Shown here: positions 55,033-63,462 of the stretch, one piece after another
How the letters are laid out: the number at the start of each line of letters is the position of its first letter
Numbering within the stretch: position 1 is the first letter of the stretch
Origin: Arthrobacter mangrovi
Lineage (GTDB): Bacteria; Actinomycetota; Actinomycetes; Actinomycetales; Micrococcaceae
Direction: 5' to 3'
NCBI RefSeq assembly: GCF_026011795.1
Contig: NZ_BRVS01000005.1
Location: 248,001 to 312,000 of the forward strand
Length of the DNA stretch: 64,000 bases
Position numbers and translations under genes: made by a program
The notes under the pieces: model-generated
The model's input: the letters and a program-made list of their open reading frames with translations, nothing else
Database searches by the model: none
What the model was told of the DNA's origin: nothing

Positions 55033-56118
55033 CTACACATTGAAGCGGAACTCCACCACGTCGCCGTCGGCCATGACATAGTCCTTGCCTTCGATCCGCA
55101 CCTTGCCGCGGGACTTGGCCTCGGCCATCGACCCTGCCTCGACGAGGTCCGCGAAGGAAACCACCTCCGCCTTGATGAAGCCACGCTGGAAGTCCGAGTG
55201 GATCACCCCTGCGGCCTGCGGTGCGGTGTCGCCCTGGTTGATCGTCCAGGCGCGTGCCTCCTTTGGTCCCGCGGTGAGGTAGGTCTGCAGTCCGAGGGTG
55301 TGGAAGCCGACGCGGGCCAGCTGGTCGAGACCGGACTCCTCCTGGCCGTTCATTTCCAGCATCTCCCGGGCCTCTTCGGGCTCCAGTTCGACCAGGTCGG
55401 ATTCGAGCTTGGCGTCGAGGAAGACGGCATCGGCCGGAGCCACGAGCTTGGCCAGTTCGGCCTGCCGCTCCTGGCTGCCCAGGATCTGGTCGTCCACGTT
55501 GAAGACGTAGATGAACGGCTTGGCGGTCAGCAGGCTCAGTTCTTTGAGGTGCTCCAGATCCAGCTTGTCGCTCTCCGCGGAAGCGTAGATCGTGTCGCCG
55601 CGCTCCAGCACCTTGCGGGCCCCCTCGAGGGCGGCCAGCTCGGCGGCGTCGCGCTTCTTGATCTTCACTTCCTTCTCGATGCGCGGGAAGGCCTTCTCGA
55701 TGGTCTGCAGGTCCGCCAGGATCAGCTCGGTATTGATCGTCTCCATGTCGGAAACCGGATCCACCTTGCCCTCGACATGGACCACGTCGGGGTCATCGAA
55801 GACACGGATGACCTGGGCGATGGCCTGGGCTTCGCGGATGTTCGCCAGGAACTGGTTGCCGAGCCCCTCGCCTTCCGAGGCGCCGCGGACGATGCCGGCA
55901 ATGTCCACGAAGGAGACGGTGGCGGGCAGGATCCGGGCGGAGCCGAAGATCTCGGCGAGCTTGTCCAGCCTCTGGTCCGGCAGCGGCACCACTCCGACGT
56001 TGGGTTCGATGGTGGCGAACGGATAGTTCGCCGCCAGCACCTGGTTGCGGGTCAGCGCGTTGAAGAGGGTTGATTTGCCGACGTTGGGCAGTCCGACGAT
56101 GCCAATAGTAAGAGCCAC
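55033..56118 (-). CDS. ychF: Ribosome-binding ATPase YchF (OBG family)
   Basis: 361 residues from the GTG at 56116-56118, giving the canonical MALTIGIVGLPNVGKS; a TTG three codons earlier is open but not supported. G1 GLPNVGKS (9-17), G2/G3 TVSFVDIAG, NVDDQ in the place of NKxD (ATP preference), a coiled-coil (about 130-200) and a C-terminal TGS domain ending in DVVEFRFNV. TATCCT lies eight bases before the GTG (56127-56132). The last eight codons form the repeated sequence found three more times to the left. Confidence 0.95.
   Translation of the reverse strand: MALTIGIVGLPNVGKSTLFNALTRNQVLAANYPFATIEPNVGVVPLPDQRLDKLAEIFGSARILPATVSFVDIAGIVRGASEGEGLGNQFLANIREAQAIAQVIRVFDDPDVVHVEGKVDPVSDMETINTELILADLQTIEKAFPRIEKEVKIKKRDAAELAALEGARKVLERGDTIYASAESDKLDLEHLKELSLLTAKPFIYVFNVDDQILGSQERQAELAKLVAPADAVFLDAKLESDLVELEPEEAREMLEMNGQEESGLDQLARVGFHTLGLQTYLTAGPKEARAWTINQGDTAPQAAGVIHSDFQRGFIKAEVVSFADLVEAGSMAEAKSRGKVRIEGKDYVMADGDVVEFRFNV
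55037..55062 (+). repeat. ychF 3' end, parent of the repeat set
   Basis: The last codons of ychF on the minus strand (encoding EFRFNV) include the core shared with copies A, B and C. It lies against the stop codon at 55033-55035. Confidence 0.7.
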
Positions 56119-56212
56119 GGTAGTCAAGGATACCGGTGCGGCCGCGTAGGGCGCGATTCGTCCCGGCAGGGCCTTGGGCTAAATTGTCATACCCCGCTGG
56201 CAAGCTGGAGCC

Positions 56213-57424
56213 ATGGATGCTTTTCAGGTTGTACTGGTGCTGCTGGCGCTGCTCCTCGGAGCCGCAGCCGGTGCGTGTGCCGTCGCCGTGCCGTTCCGGC
56301 GCAGGGTGCGGGACCTATCGGAGGAAATCGACGACGCCGGGGCCCGGCTGGGTGCCGCGGCGGCGAGCCTGGCGGCGGCGGAGGCGGAGAACCGGCTGCT
56401 CAGCCAGCACAACCGGCAGCTCTCTGCGCAGGGTGAGCAGGAGAATGTGGTGCTCCGCGCCCTCGGGCCGGTTGGCGAGAAACTCCGCAGCGTCCAGCAG
56501 CAGGTCAGCCTGCTGGAGCGGGACCGGGTGGAGCACTACGGCCAGCTCCAGGAACAGCTGCGCGCAGCCCGGCTCAGCGACGAGCAGCTGCTGCGTTCCA
56601 CGCAGACCCTGACCGCGGCGCTGCAGTCGAACTCGGCGCGCGGCCAGTGGGGCGAGGTGCAGCTGCGGCGCGTAGTGGAGGCCGCCGGCATGCTGGCGCA
56701 CGTCGACTTCTCGGAGCAGGTCCATCTGGCCGGTTCGGACCGTTCGATGCGGCCGGACATGCTGGTGCGGCTGCCCGGCTCGAAATCGCTGGTGGTGGAT
56801 GCAAAGGTACCGCTGCGGGCCTACCTTGAGGCGCAGGAGCTACCGGCCCACGGGGATACCAATGTGGAACGCCAACGGGCCCAGCTGCTGGCGGCCCATG
56901 CCAAGGCCGTCAAGGCGCACGTGGACGCCCTTGCCGGCAAGAAGTACTGGGAGGGCGTTCAGGCCTCGCCTGAACTGGTGCTGTGCTTCCTGCCTGCCGA
57001 GTCCGTGCTGTCGGCTGCGCTGCACAGCGACCCCGAACTGCTCGACTATGCCTTCGCCCGCAACGTCGGGCTGGTCTCCCCCGTGTCGCTGCTGGCCTCG
57101 CTGAAGTCTGTGGCCTTCAGCTGGCGGCAGGAGGTGCTGACCGAAAACGCCCGCGAGATCTTCGAGCTCTCCCGCCAGCTGTACGAGCGGCTGGGAACGT
57201 TGGGCGAGCATGTCACGCGGCTGGGTTCGTCGCTCAAGGGCTCGGTGGAAAAGTACAACTCCTTCGTCGGCACCTTGGAATCGAGGGTGCTTCCGACCGC
57301 GCGCAAGATCAACGCCTTCGATCCGTCCGCACTGGAGCCGGCGCCGGGCCCGACGGTGCTGGAGAGCACACCGCGCCTGCTCTCGGCGCCGGAACTGATA
57401 TCGGGACAGGAACGCAGCGCCTAG
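56213..57424 (+). CDS. rmuC: DNA recombination protein RmuC
   Basis: 403 residues. One N-terminal helix (about 5-27), a coiled coil with repeated LSAQ/LLSQHN and QQQVSLLERDR heptads (about 35-125), then the RmuC nuclease-like domain from NSARGQWGEVQLRRVVEAAG (about 148) to RLGSSLKGSVEKYNSFVGTLESR. MRPDMLVRLPGSKSLVVDAKVPL holds the PD-(D/E)xK-like residues (about 187-209). It limits inversions at repeats. Tail to tail with ispH; convergent repeats follow. Confidence 0.93.
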   Translation: MDAFQVVLVLLALLLGAAAGACAVAVPFRRRVRDLSEEIDDAGARLGAAAASLAAAEAENRLLSQHNRQLSAQGEQENVVLRALGPVGEKLRSVQQQVSLLERDRVEHYGQLQEQLRAARLSDEQLLRSTQTLTAALQSNSARGQWGEVQLRRVVEAAGMLAHVDFSEQVHLAGSDRSMRPDMLVRLPGSKSLVVDAKVPLRAYLEAQELPAHGDTNVERQRAQLLAAHAKAVKAHVDALAGKKYWEGVQASPELVLCFLPAESVLSAALHSDPELLDYAFARNVGLVSPVSLLASLKSVAFSWRQEVLTENAREIFELSRQLYERLGTLGEHVTRLGSSLKGSVEKYNSFVGTLESRVLPTARKINAFDPSALEPAPGPTVLESTPRLLSAPELISGQERSA

Positions 57425-57449
57425 GGATGCGGGCCGGGCCTTGCGCTCC

Positions 57450-57541
57450 GGGCCCGCGGGAACCTGCCACCGGTTCCAGCGGGCCCGTCAGCCGTTTAGC
57501 GCGAACCCGCTACGGGTTCCCGCGCGAACCTGCTACCGGTT
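57450..57541. repeat. Repeated hairpin array between rmuC and ispH
   Basis: Three dyads with GAACC-n-GGTTC cores (stems 57459-57464/57472-57477, 57503-57509/57513-57519, 57526-57530/57538-57541). The first is extended by GGGCCCGC (57450-57457) with GCGGGCCC (57479-57486). The last overlaps the ispH stop codon. It may be a two-way terminator made of duplicated units. Confidence 0.65.
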
Positions 57542-58618
57542 GGGGCGGGAGCCGCGGCCGCCCAGGCCGCGGGAGACATCGCCCTTTTCCTTCAGCGTTG
57601 CCCGGAGCTCTTTCGGCAGCGAGAAAAGGATGTCCTCTTCGGCCGTAACCACTTCTTCCACGTCGGCGTAGCCGTACTCGGCCAGCAGCGCGAGGACCTC
57701 CCGCACTAGGACCTCGGGCACCGAGGCTCCGGAGGTCAGCCCGATCGTCGAGACGCCCTCGAACCAGGACTCGTCCACCTCGTTTGCGAAGTCCACGCGA
57801 TAGGACGCCTTCGCGCCGTACTCGAGGGCGACTTCCATCAGGCGCACCGAGTTGGACGAGTTCGCGGAGCCGACCACGATCACAAGGTCGGCCTGCGGGG
57901 AAATCTTCTTGATCGCGGCCTGCCGGTTGGAGGTGGCGTAGCAGATATCGTCGCTGGGCGGGTCCTGCAGCTTCGGGAACCGCTCGCGCAGGATGGAGAC
58001 GATCTCCATGGTCTCGTCGACCGACAGCGTGGTCTGGGACAGCCAGATCAGCTTGTCGGGGTCGCGGACCTGGACCGTCCGCGCTTCCGCAGGGTTGTTG
58101 ACGATAGTCGTGTGGTCCGGGGCCTCGCCGTAGGTGCCCTCGACTTCCTCATGCCCCTCGTGCCCGACCAGCAGGATCTCGTTGCCGTCACGGGCGAAGC
58201 GGACCGCCTCGCGGTGCACCTTCGTGACCAGCGGGCAGGTCGCGTCGATCGTGCGCAGCCCGCGATCGTCGGCGGACTTGACCACCGCCGGAGAAACACC
58301 GTGCGCCGAGAAGATGACGAGGGCGCCCTCGGGAACCTCATCCGTCTCTTCGACGAAGATCGCGCCCTTCTCCTCCAGCGTGCCGACCACGTGCAGGTTG
58401 TGCACGATCTGCTTCCGCACGTAGACCGGCGGCCCGTAGTGCTCCAAGGCCTTTTCGACGGCGATCACGGCCCGGTCCACGCCCGCGCAGTATCCGCGCG
58501 GCGCGGCGAGGAGGACCCGCCGGGGGCCTTCCACTTCGGCAGCTGCGGCGATTTCCTCCGGGCTGCGGCGCTTGCGCGGGATGCTGGGCATGGGAACAGA
58601 GACAGCGGTGCTCGTCAT
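57533..58618 (-). CDS. ispH: 4-hydroxy-3-methylbut-2-enyl diphosphate reductase (IspH/LytB)
   Basis: 361 residues from the ATG at 58616-58618. The three [4Fe-4S] cysteines are in [22 protein letters not shown] and ICYATSNRQ. The HGVSP and TTLSVDET motifs are intact. N-terminal 30 residues are an actinobacterial extension ([14 protein letters not shown]). It makes IPP and DMAPP, the last step of the MEP pathway. Leaderless -10 upstream. Divergent from xseA, the same pairing as Rv1110/Rv1108c in M. tuberculosis. Confidence 0.95.
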   Translation of the reverse strand: MTSTAVSVPMPSIPRKRRSPEEIAAAAEVEGPRRVLLAAPRGYCAGVDRAVIAVEKALEHYGPPVYVRKQIVHNLHVVGTLEEKGAIFVEETDEVPEGALVIFSAHGVSPAVVKSADDRGLRTIDATCPLVTKVHREAVRFARDGNEILLVGHEGHEEVEGTYGEAPDHTTIVNNPAEARTVQVRDPDKLIWLSQTTLSVDETMEIVSILRERFPKLQDPPSDDICYATSNRQAAIKKISPQADLVIVVGSANSSNSVRLMEVALEYGAKASYRVDFANEVDESWFEGVSTIGLTSGASVPEVLVREVLALLAEYGYADVEEVVTAEEDILFSLPKELRATLKEKGDVSRGLGGRGSRPNR

Positions 58619-58631
58619 GCCCTCCATGCTA
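58619..58631 (-). promoter_or_regulatory. -10 box, leaderless start of ispH
   Basis: TAGCAT (58626-58631 on the minus strand), seven bases, ATG at 58618. Confidence 0.55.
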
Positions 58632-58808
58632 GCCGCTTCCACCACGGGTACCAGCTCGGCAGTAAGCCCCGTCACGGGGTGCGCGCGGCTGCGGCAGGGC
58701 GGGTGGCGGCCGGGCAGGAATCAATACTGTCGGTGATTGCTGATAAGAATGTATGGACTTGCTCTACCGATCGGCATGGCCCCGCATGGGCCGAGAGGGG
58801 CTCCTGAC

Positions 58809-60077
58809 GTGAACCACAACCATGGACTTGTCCACGGCGAAGTGGGCCCCCCCGCCGCAAAGACGACCCTGCCTGCCACGGCCATGGAGACGACGGCGGA
58901 AAACCCGTGGCCGCTGCGGATGCTTTCGCAGAAGCTGAAGACCCATATCGAGCGGGTGCCGCCCACCTGGGTTGAAGGCCAGGTCATCGAGCTGAACCGG
59001 CGCAACAGCGTGACCTACCTGACCCTGCGCGATACGGAGGCCGAGGCGTCGTTTAGCCTGATGGCGTTCAACAGCGTCATGGCCCGGCTCGAACTCCCGC
59101 TGGAACCGGGATCCCGCGTCGTCGCCCAGCTCAAGCCCGAGCTCTATGTCAAAACCGGCCGGCTCTCGATGCAGACGCGGGACATCCGCCCGGTTGGCCT
59201 GGGCGACCTGCTGGCCCGGCTGGAACGGCTGCGGCAGGCGCTGGGCCGCGAAGGCCTGTTCGACGCCGACCGCAAGAAGCCGCTTCCTATGCTGCCGCAC
59301 CGCATCGGGCTGATCACCGGCCGGGATTCGGACGCCAAGAAGGACGTGATCCGCAACGCCTCGCTGCGCTGGCCCGCTGTGGCATTCGAGGTCCGCGAGG
59401 TGGCAGTGCAGGGCGTCAACGCGGTATCCCAGGTCATGAAGGCCCTCGCCGAGCTTGACGGCCGTCCGGACGTCGACGTCATCGTCATCGCGCGCGGCGG
59501 CGGTTCGCTGGAGGACCTGCTGCCGTTCAGCAGCGAGGACCTGATCCGCGCCGTTGCGGCGGCGGCCACGCCCGTGGTCAGCGCCATCGGACATGAGGCA
59601 GACCGCCCGCTGCTCGACGAGGTGGCCGACCTGCGCGCGTCTACTCCTACCGATGCGGCCAAGAGGATCGTCCCGGACGTCAACGAGGAGCTCACCCGCA
59701 TCGGCCGCGCACGCCAGATGCTGGACCGCCGCGTCGACCACCTCATCCGGGTGGAATCCGAGCGGCTGGCCGCCCTGCGCAGCCGCCCGGTGCTGTCCGC
59801 TCCTGCCACCATGGTCGCTTCCCGGGCCGAGGACATCACGCGCCTCACGCAGCGGGCGCGCAACTGCATGACGTCGGCCCTCCATCGTGATGCAGACCGC
59901 GTCGGCCATTTGAAGGCACAAGTCCGCGCGCTCTCCCCGCAGAACACCCTTGATCGGGGCTACGCCGTCGTCCAGTTGCCGGACGGCAGCATTCTGCGTG
60001 ACAGCGCGGACGCCGCGCCGGACACCCGGCTGCGGATCCGGGTGGCGGTCGGCGAAGTGGCGGCCAAAGTCATCTAG
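58809..60077 (+). CDS. xseA: Exodeoxyribonuclease VII large subunit
   Basis: 422 residues from the GTG at 58809, with AGAGGGG eight bases upstream; an ATG 25 codons on is an alternative. N-terminal OB-fold (about 50-130, with VEGQVIELNRRNSVTYLTLRD in its first strands), then the catalytic region with GLITGRDSDAKKDV, VDVIVIARGGGSLEDLLPF and SAIGHEADRPLLDEVADLRASTPTDA, all family signatures. It degrades single-stranded DNA from both ends with XseB. xseB follows. Confidence 0.94.
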   Translation: MNHNHGLVHGEVGPPAAKTTLPATAMETTAENPWPLRMLSQKLKTHIERVPPTWVEGQVIELNRRNSVTYLTLRDTEAEASFSLMAFNSVMARLELPLEPGSRVVAQLKPELYVKTGRLSMQTRDIRPVGLGDLLARLERLRQALGREGLFDADRKKPLPMLPHRIGLITGRDSDAKKDVIRNASLRWPAVAFEVREVAVQGVNAVSQVMKALAELDGRPDVDVIVIARGGGSLEDLLPFSSEDLIRAVAAAATPVVSAIGHEADRPLLDEVADLRASTPTDAAKRIVPDVNEELTRIGRARQMLDRRVDHLIRVESERLAALRSRPVLSAPATMVASRAEDITRLTQRARNCMTSALHRDADRVGHLKAQVRALSPQNTLDRGYAVVQLPDGSILRDSADAAPDTRLRIRVAVGEVAAKVI

Positions 60078-60122
60078 GCCCGGCCGGGCCGTCCCCCGGC
60101 ATTTTCCATCCCCTTTGCAGAA

Positions 60123-60389
60123 ATGAGCGAACCCATGACCGAAACCCCGACGCCCGGCACCGGCAACGGCGACAACACCGACGTGGCGGCGATGAGCTAC
60201 GAGCAGGCCAGGGAAGAACTGGTGGCCGTGGTCAACCAGCTGGAAGCGGGCAACACCAGCCTTGAGCAGTCCCTGGCTTTGTGGGAGCGTGGCGAAGCGC
60301 TGGCCGCCCGGTGCGAAGCGTGGCTCGAAGGGGCACGCCAGCGTTTGGACGCCGCCCGCGCGGGCGCCGAAGACGGCGCTACGGACTAG
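60123..60389 (+). CDS. xseB: Exodeoxyribonuclease VII small subunit
   Basis: 88 residues from ATG 60123 (a second ATG at 60135 may be the true start). SYEQAREELVAVVNQLEAGNTSLEQSLALWERGEALAARCEAWL, quoted in two parts around about 25-68, is the XseB three-helix domain. It overlaps the convergent PPK2 gene by 4 bp. Confidence 0.93.
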   Translation: MSEPMTETPTPGTGNGDNTDVAAMSYEQAREELVAVVNQLEAGNTSLEQSLALWERGEALAARCEAWLEGARQRLDAARAGAEDGATD

Positions 60390-61261
60390 CTCTCCTCCAG
60401 CCGCCGCTTCTCCGACTCGACGTCGAAAGTCGCCTTCGGCCACTGCGGATCAATCGCGGCCAGCGTGCCGATCAGCAGCTGCTGTACCGCGATCCGCGCA
60501 TACCATTTGCGGTCGGCCGGAACCACGTACCAGGGGGCCACCTCCGTGCTGGTCCGCTCGAACACCAGCTGGTAGGCGTGCTGGTACTCGTCCCAGAAGG
60601 CCCGGTCATCCACGTCGCCGGGATTGTACTTCCAGTACTTGTCCGGACGATCCAGCCGTTCCTTCAGCCGCTTCTCTTGCTCTTCCTTGCTGATGTGCAG
60701 CATCACCTTGATAATGCGGGTGCCGCTGGCAGCAACCTTCGCCTCGAACTCGTTGATCATGGCGTAGCGCTGCTCCACCTCGGCCAGCGGCGACAGACCG
60801 CGCACGCGGTGGATCAGGACCTCCTCGTAGTGGGAGCGGTCGAAGACGCCGATGATCCCGTCCGGCGGCAGTGCCTGCTCGATGCGCCAGAGAAAGCCAC
60901 GCGCCCGTTCTTCGATGGTCGGCGCCTTGAACGCCCTGTGCTTCACACCCTGAGGGTCGACCGAGCCGATCACGTGCCGGACGATGCCGCCTTTGCCGGC
61001 CGTGTCCATCGCCTGCAGCACCAGCAGGACGGAATCCGTGGCCCCGAAGCGGCTCTGGGCGAACAGTTTTTCCTGGAGCTCGGACAGCGCGTCGTCTGCC
61101 GAGGCCAGCAGCTGCGCGCCCTCGTCCTTGCCGCCGTCGAAGCCCGGGGCCGAATTCGGGTCCACGTCGGCCAGGCGGAAACCCTCGCCCACGCGCAGCA
61201 GGCCCGCCGGGTCGAACCCCGCGGCCCCCTCCGCTCCCGCTTCCCCGTTCATCCTCTTCAT
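60386..61261 (-). CDS. PPK2-family polyphosphate kinase/phosphotransferase
   Basis: 291 residues. Walker A AMDTAGKGG (84-92; many relatives have GKDG here), Walker B VFDRSHYEEVL and the lid RPDKYWKYNPGDVDDR (about 205-220). HISKEEQEKRL is also conserved. PPK2 enzymes move phosphate between polyphosphate and nucleotides; class and direction cannot be told. Overlaps the aminotransferase stop by 4 nt (ATGA), so it is expressed with it. Confidence 0.87.
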   Translation of the reverse strand: MKRMNGEAGAEGAAGFDPAGLLRVGEGFRLADVDPNSAPGFDGGKDEGAQLLASADDALSELQEKLFAQSRFGATDSVLLVLQAMDTAGKGGIVRHVIGSVDPQGVKHRAFKAPTIEERARGFLWRIEQALPPDGIIGVFDRSHYEEVLIHRVRGLSPLAEVEQRYAMINEFEAKVAASGTRIIKVMLHISKEEQEKRLKERLDRPDKYWKYNPGDVDDRAFWDEYQHAYQLVFERTSTEVAPWYVVPADRKWYARIAVQQLLIGTLAAIDPQWPKATFDVESEKRRLEES

Positions 61262-62472
61262 GGCCGGTAGGTGCTCAGGAACTCGCCGATACGGCTGACT
61301 GCTTCTTCGAGGATGCCAAGGTTCGGCAGCGTGACCAGGCGGAAGTGGTCCGGCTTCACCCAGTTGAACGCCCGGCCGTGCGAGATCAGGATCTTCTGCT
61401 GCTTCAGCAGGTCCAGGGCGAAGGCTTCGTCATCCTTGATCGGGTAGACGTCCGGATCCAGCTTTGGGAACAGGTACAGCGCGCCCTTTGCCTGCTGAGT
61501 GCTCACGCCGGGGATGGCGTTGAGCATCTCGTACGCCTTGTCCCGCTGCTCCAGCAGCCGACCCCCGGGCAGGATCAGGTCGTTGATGCTCTGGTAGCCG
61601 CCCAGCGCCGTCTGGATGGCATGCTGCGCGGGCACGTTCGCGCAGAGGCGCATGTTCGTGAGTAGGTTGATGCCCTCGATGTAGTCCGAGGCCAGGTGCT
61701 TCGGCCCGGAAACCGCCATCCAGCCGCTGCGGAACCCGCAGACCCGGTAGGCCTTGGACAGCCCGCTGAAGGTCAGGATCAGCACGTCGTCCGCCAGCAG
61801 CGCGGTGTTGGTGTGGACGGCGTCTTCGTAGAGGATCTTCTCGTAGATTTCGTCCGAGAAGACCACGAGGTTGTGCCGGCGGGCCAGCTCCAGCATGCCC
61901 TCGAGGATGTGGCGCGGATAAACGGCGCCGGTGGGGTTGTTCGGATTGATGATGACCAGGCCCTTGGTGTTGGGCGTGATCTTCCGCTCCATGTCCTCCA
62001 GGTCCGGCAGCCATCCCTCTTCCTCCACACAGAGGTAGTGGACGGGATGGCCGCCGGCGAGGCTGACGGAGGCGGTCCACAGCGGGTAGTCCGGCGCCGG
62101 GATCAGCACCTCGTCGCCGTTGTTGAGCAGCGCCTGCAGGCTCATCGTGATGAGTTCGCTGACCCCGTTGCCCAGGTAGACGTCGTCGACGCCGATCTCC
62201 TGGATCCCGCGGGTCTGGTAGTACTGCGACACCGCCGTGCGGGCCGAGAAGATGCCGCGCGAATCGCTGTAGCCCTGCGCATTCGGAAGGTTCCGGATCA
62301 TGTCCACGAGGATCGCGTCCGGCGCCTCGAAGCCGAACGGCGCGGGGTTGCCGATGTTCAGCTTCAGGATCCGGTGTCCCTCCGACTCCATCCGCTGGGC
62401 ATGCTCAAGCAGCGGGCCTCGGATGTCGTAGAGGACGTTATGGAGCTTGTTGGACTGCTTGAACTCGGCCAT
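61258..62472 (-). CDS. alaA: Alanine-type aminotransferase (AlaA-like)
   Basis: 404 residues, fold-type I PLP enzyme. PLP lysine in FSGLSKAYRVCGFRSGW, INPNNPTGAVYP, SDEIYEKILYED and a C-terminal Arg in DHFRLVTLPN. YDIRGPLLEHAQRMESEGHRILKLNIGNPAPFGF (in parts, about 15-50) is distinctive of the AlaA/YfbQ group that makes alanine from pyruvate and glutamate. First gene of a two-gene unit with PPK2. Confidence 0.9.
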   Translation of the reverse strand: MAEFKQSNKLHNVLYDIRGPLLEHAQRMESEGHRILKLNIGNPAPFGFEAPDAILVDMIRNLPNAQGYSDSRGIFSARTAVSQYYQTRGIQEIGVDDVYLGNGVSELITMSLQALLNNGDEVLIPAPDYPLWTASVSLAGGHPVHYLCVEEEGWLPDLEDMERKITPNTKGLVIINPNNPTGAVYPRHILEGMLELARRHNLVVFSDEIYEKILYEDAVHTNTALLADDVLILTFSGLSKAYRVCGFRSGWMAVSGPKHLASDYIEGINLLTNMRLCANVPAQHAIQTALGGYQSINDLILPGGRLLEQRDKAYEMLNAIPGVSTQQAKGALYLFPKLDPDVYPIKDDEAFALDLLKQQKILISHGRAFNWVKPDHFRLVTLPNLGILEEAVSRIGEFLSTYRP

Positions 62473-62499
62473 TCAAGAATCTTCGCATACTGCCTGCAG

Positions 62500-63453
62500 T
62501 TACTCCGCGAATCCCTTTTCCTTCAGCCAGTCCGCGGCGGCATCCTCCGCGTTGCGCTTCTCGTCGCCGCTGACCTGCCGGTTCAAGTCGATGAGGTCCT
62601 CCGTGGTGAGCGCGGCCGACACCTTGTTGAGCACATCCGCGGCTTCCTTGCCCACCGAGTCGGAGGACACCAGCGGCAGCACCTGCTGGGCGATGAAGTT
62701 GTTCTTCGGGTCCTCCAGCACCACCAGGTCGTTGTCCTCGATGGAGGGCGTGGTCGTGTAGATGTCGGCGACCTGGATCTCGTCCGTGATCAGCGCCTTC
62801 ACGGTGGCGGGACCGCCGCCGTCGTTAATGGGCTCGAAGGACTTGGGCTCGCAGCCGTAATTCTCCTTGAGCCCCTTCAACCCGTACTCACGCTCGGCGA
62901 ACTCCGGGTTGGCGCCGAGCACCAGGTCCTTGCACACCGGCCCCATATCCTCGATGGAGGTCAGCTTGTATTTCTCCGCCGTGGCCTTGGTGACGACCAT
63001 CGCGTCCTTGCTCTCGGCCGGCGCCGGTTCAAGGACCCCCAGCCCCTCCGGCAGCGCGGCGGGAAGGGCATCCTTGATCTCGCCGGCTGAGGCAGCCGTC
63101 GCCTCGGGATCCACCGCCAGCAGCAGGTTTCCGCTGTAGTCCGGAACCACGTCCACAGAGCCTTCTTCGACGGCCTTGAGGTAGACCTCGCGCGAGCCGA
63201 TGCCGGGCTTCGTGCTGGCCTGGATTCCTGCCGCGTTGAGCGCACCGGCGTAGAGTTCGCCGATGATCTGGCTCTCCGGGAAGTTGGCCGAGCCCACCAG
63301 CAGCGGGCCCGCGGCACCCGAGCTGGCGGCGGGGCCCGAGGCGTCTTCTTCCAGCGGGTTGGAGCCGCCGCCGCAGGCGCTCAGCGTCAGGGCCAGGGCG
63401 GACGCTGCGGCAGCCGTCACGATGCTGCGGCGGACCGGGAACAGGTTCTTCAT
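62500..63453 (-). CDS. Osmoprotectant-binding lipoprotein (OpuAC/ProX family)
   Basis: 317 residues, lipoprotein signal with acylated C27 (LTLSAC). The ABC substrate-binding OpuAC fold is shown by VGSANFPESQIIGELYAGAL, VPDYSGNLLLAV and a DIYTTTPSIEDNDLVVLEDPKN stretch. Likely ligand: glycine betaine, choline or carnitine. Expected aromatic-cage residues could not be placed with confidence. It follows the permease by 9 nt and is the last gene of its operon. Confidence 0.87.
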   Translation of the reverse strand: MKNLFPVRRSIVTAAAASALALTLSACGGGSNPLEEDASGPAASSGAAGPLLVGSANFPESQIIGELYAGALNAAGIQASTKPGIGSREVYLKAVEEGSVDVVPDYSGNLLLAVDPEATAASAGEIKDALPAALPEGLGVLEPAPAESKDAMVVTKATAEKYKLTSIEDMGPVCKDLVLGANPEFAEREYGLKGLKENYGCEPKSFEPINDGGGPATVKALITDEIQVADIYTTTPSIEDNDLVVLEDPKNNFIAQQVLPLVSSDSVGKEAADVLNKVSAALTTEDLIDLNRQVSGDEKRNAEDAAADWLKEKGFAE

Positions 63454-63462
63454 GCTTCTCCT

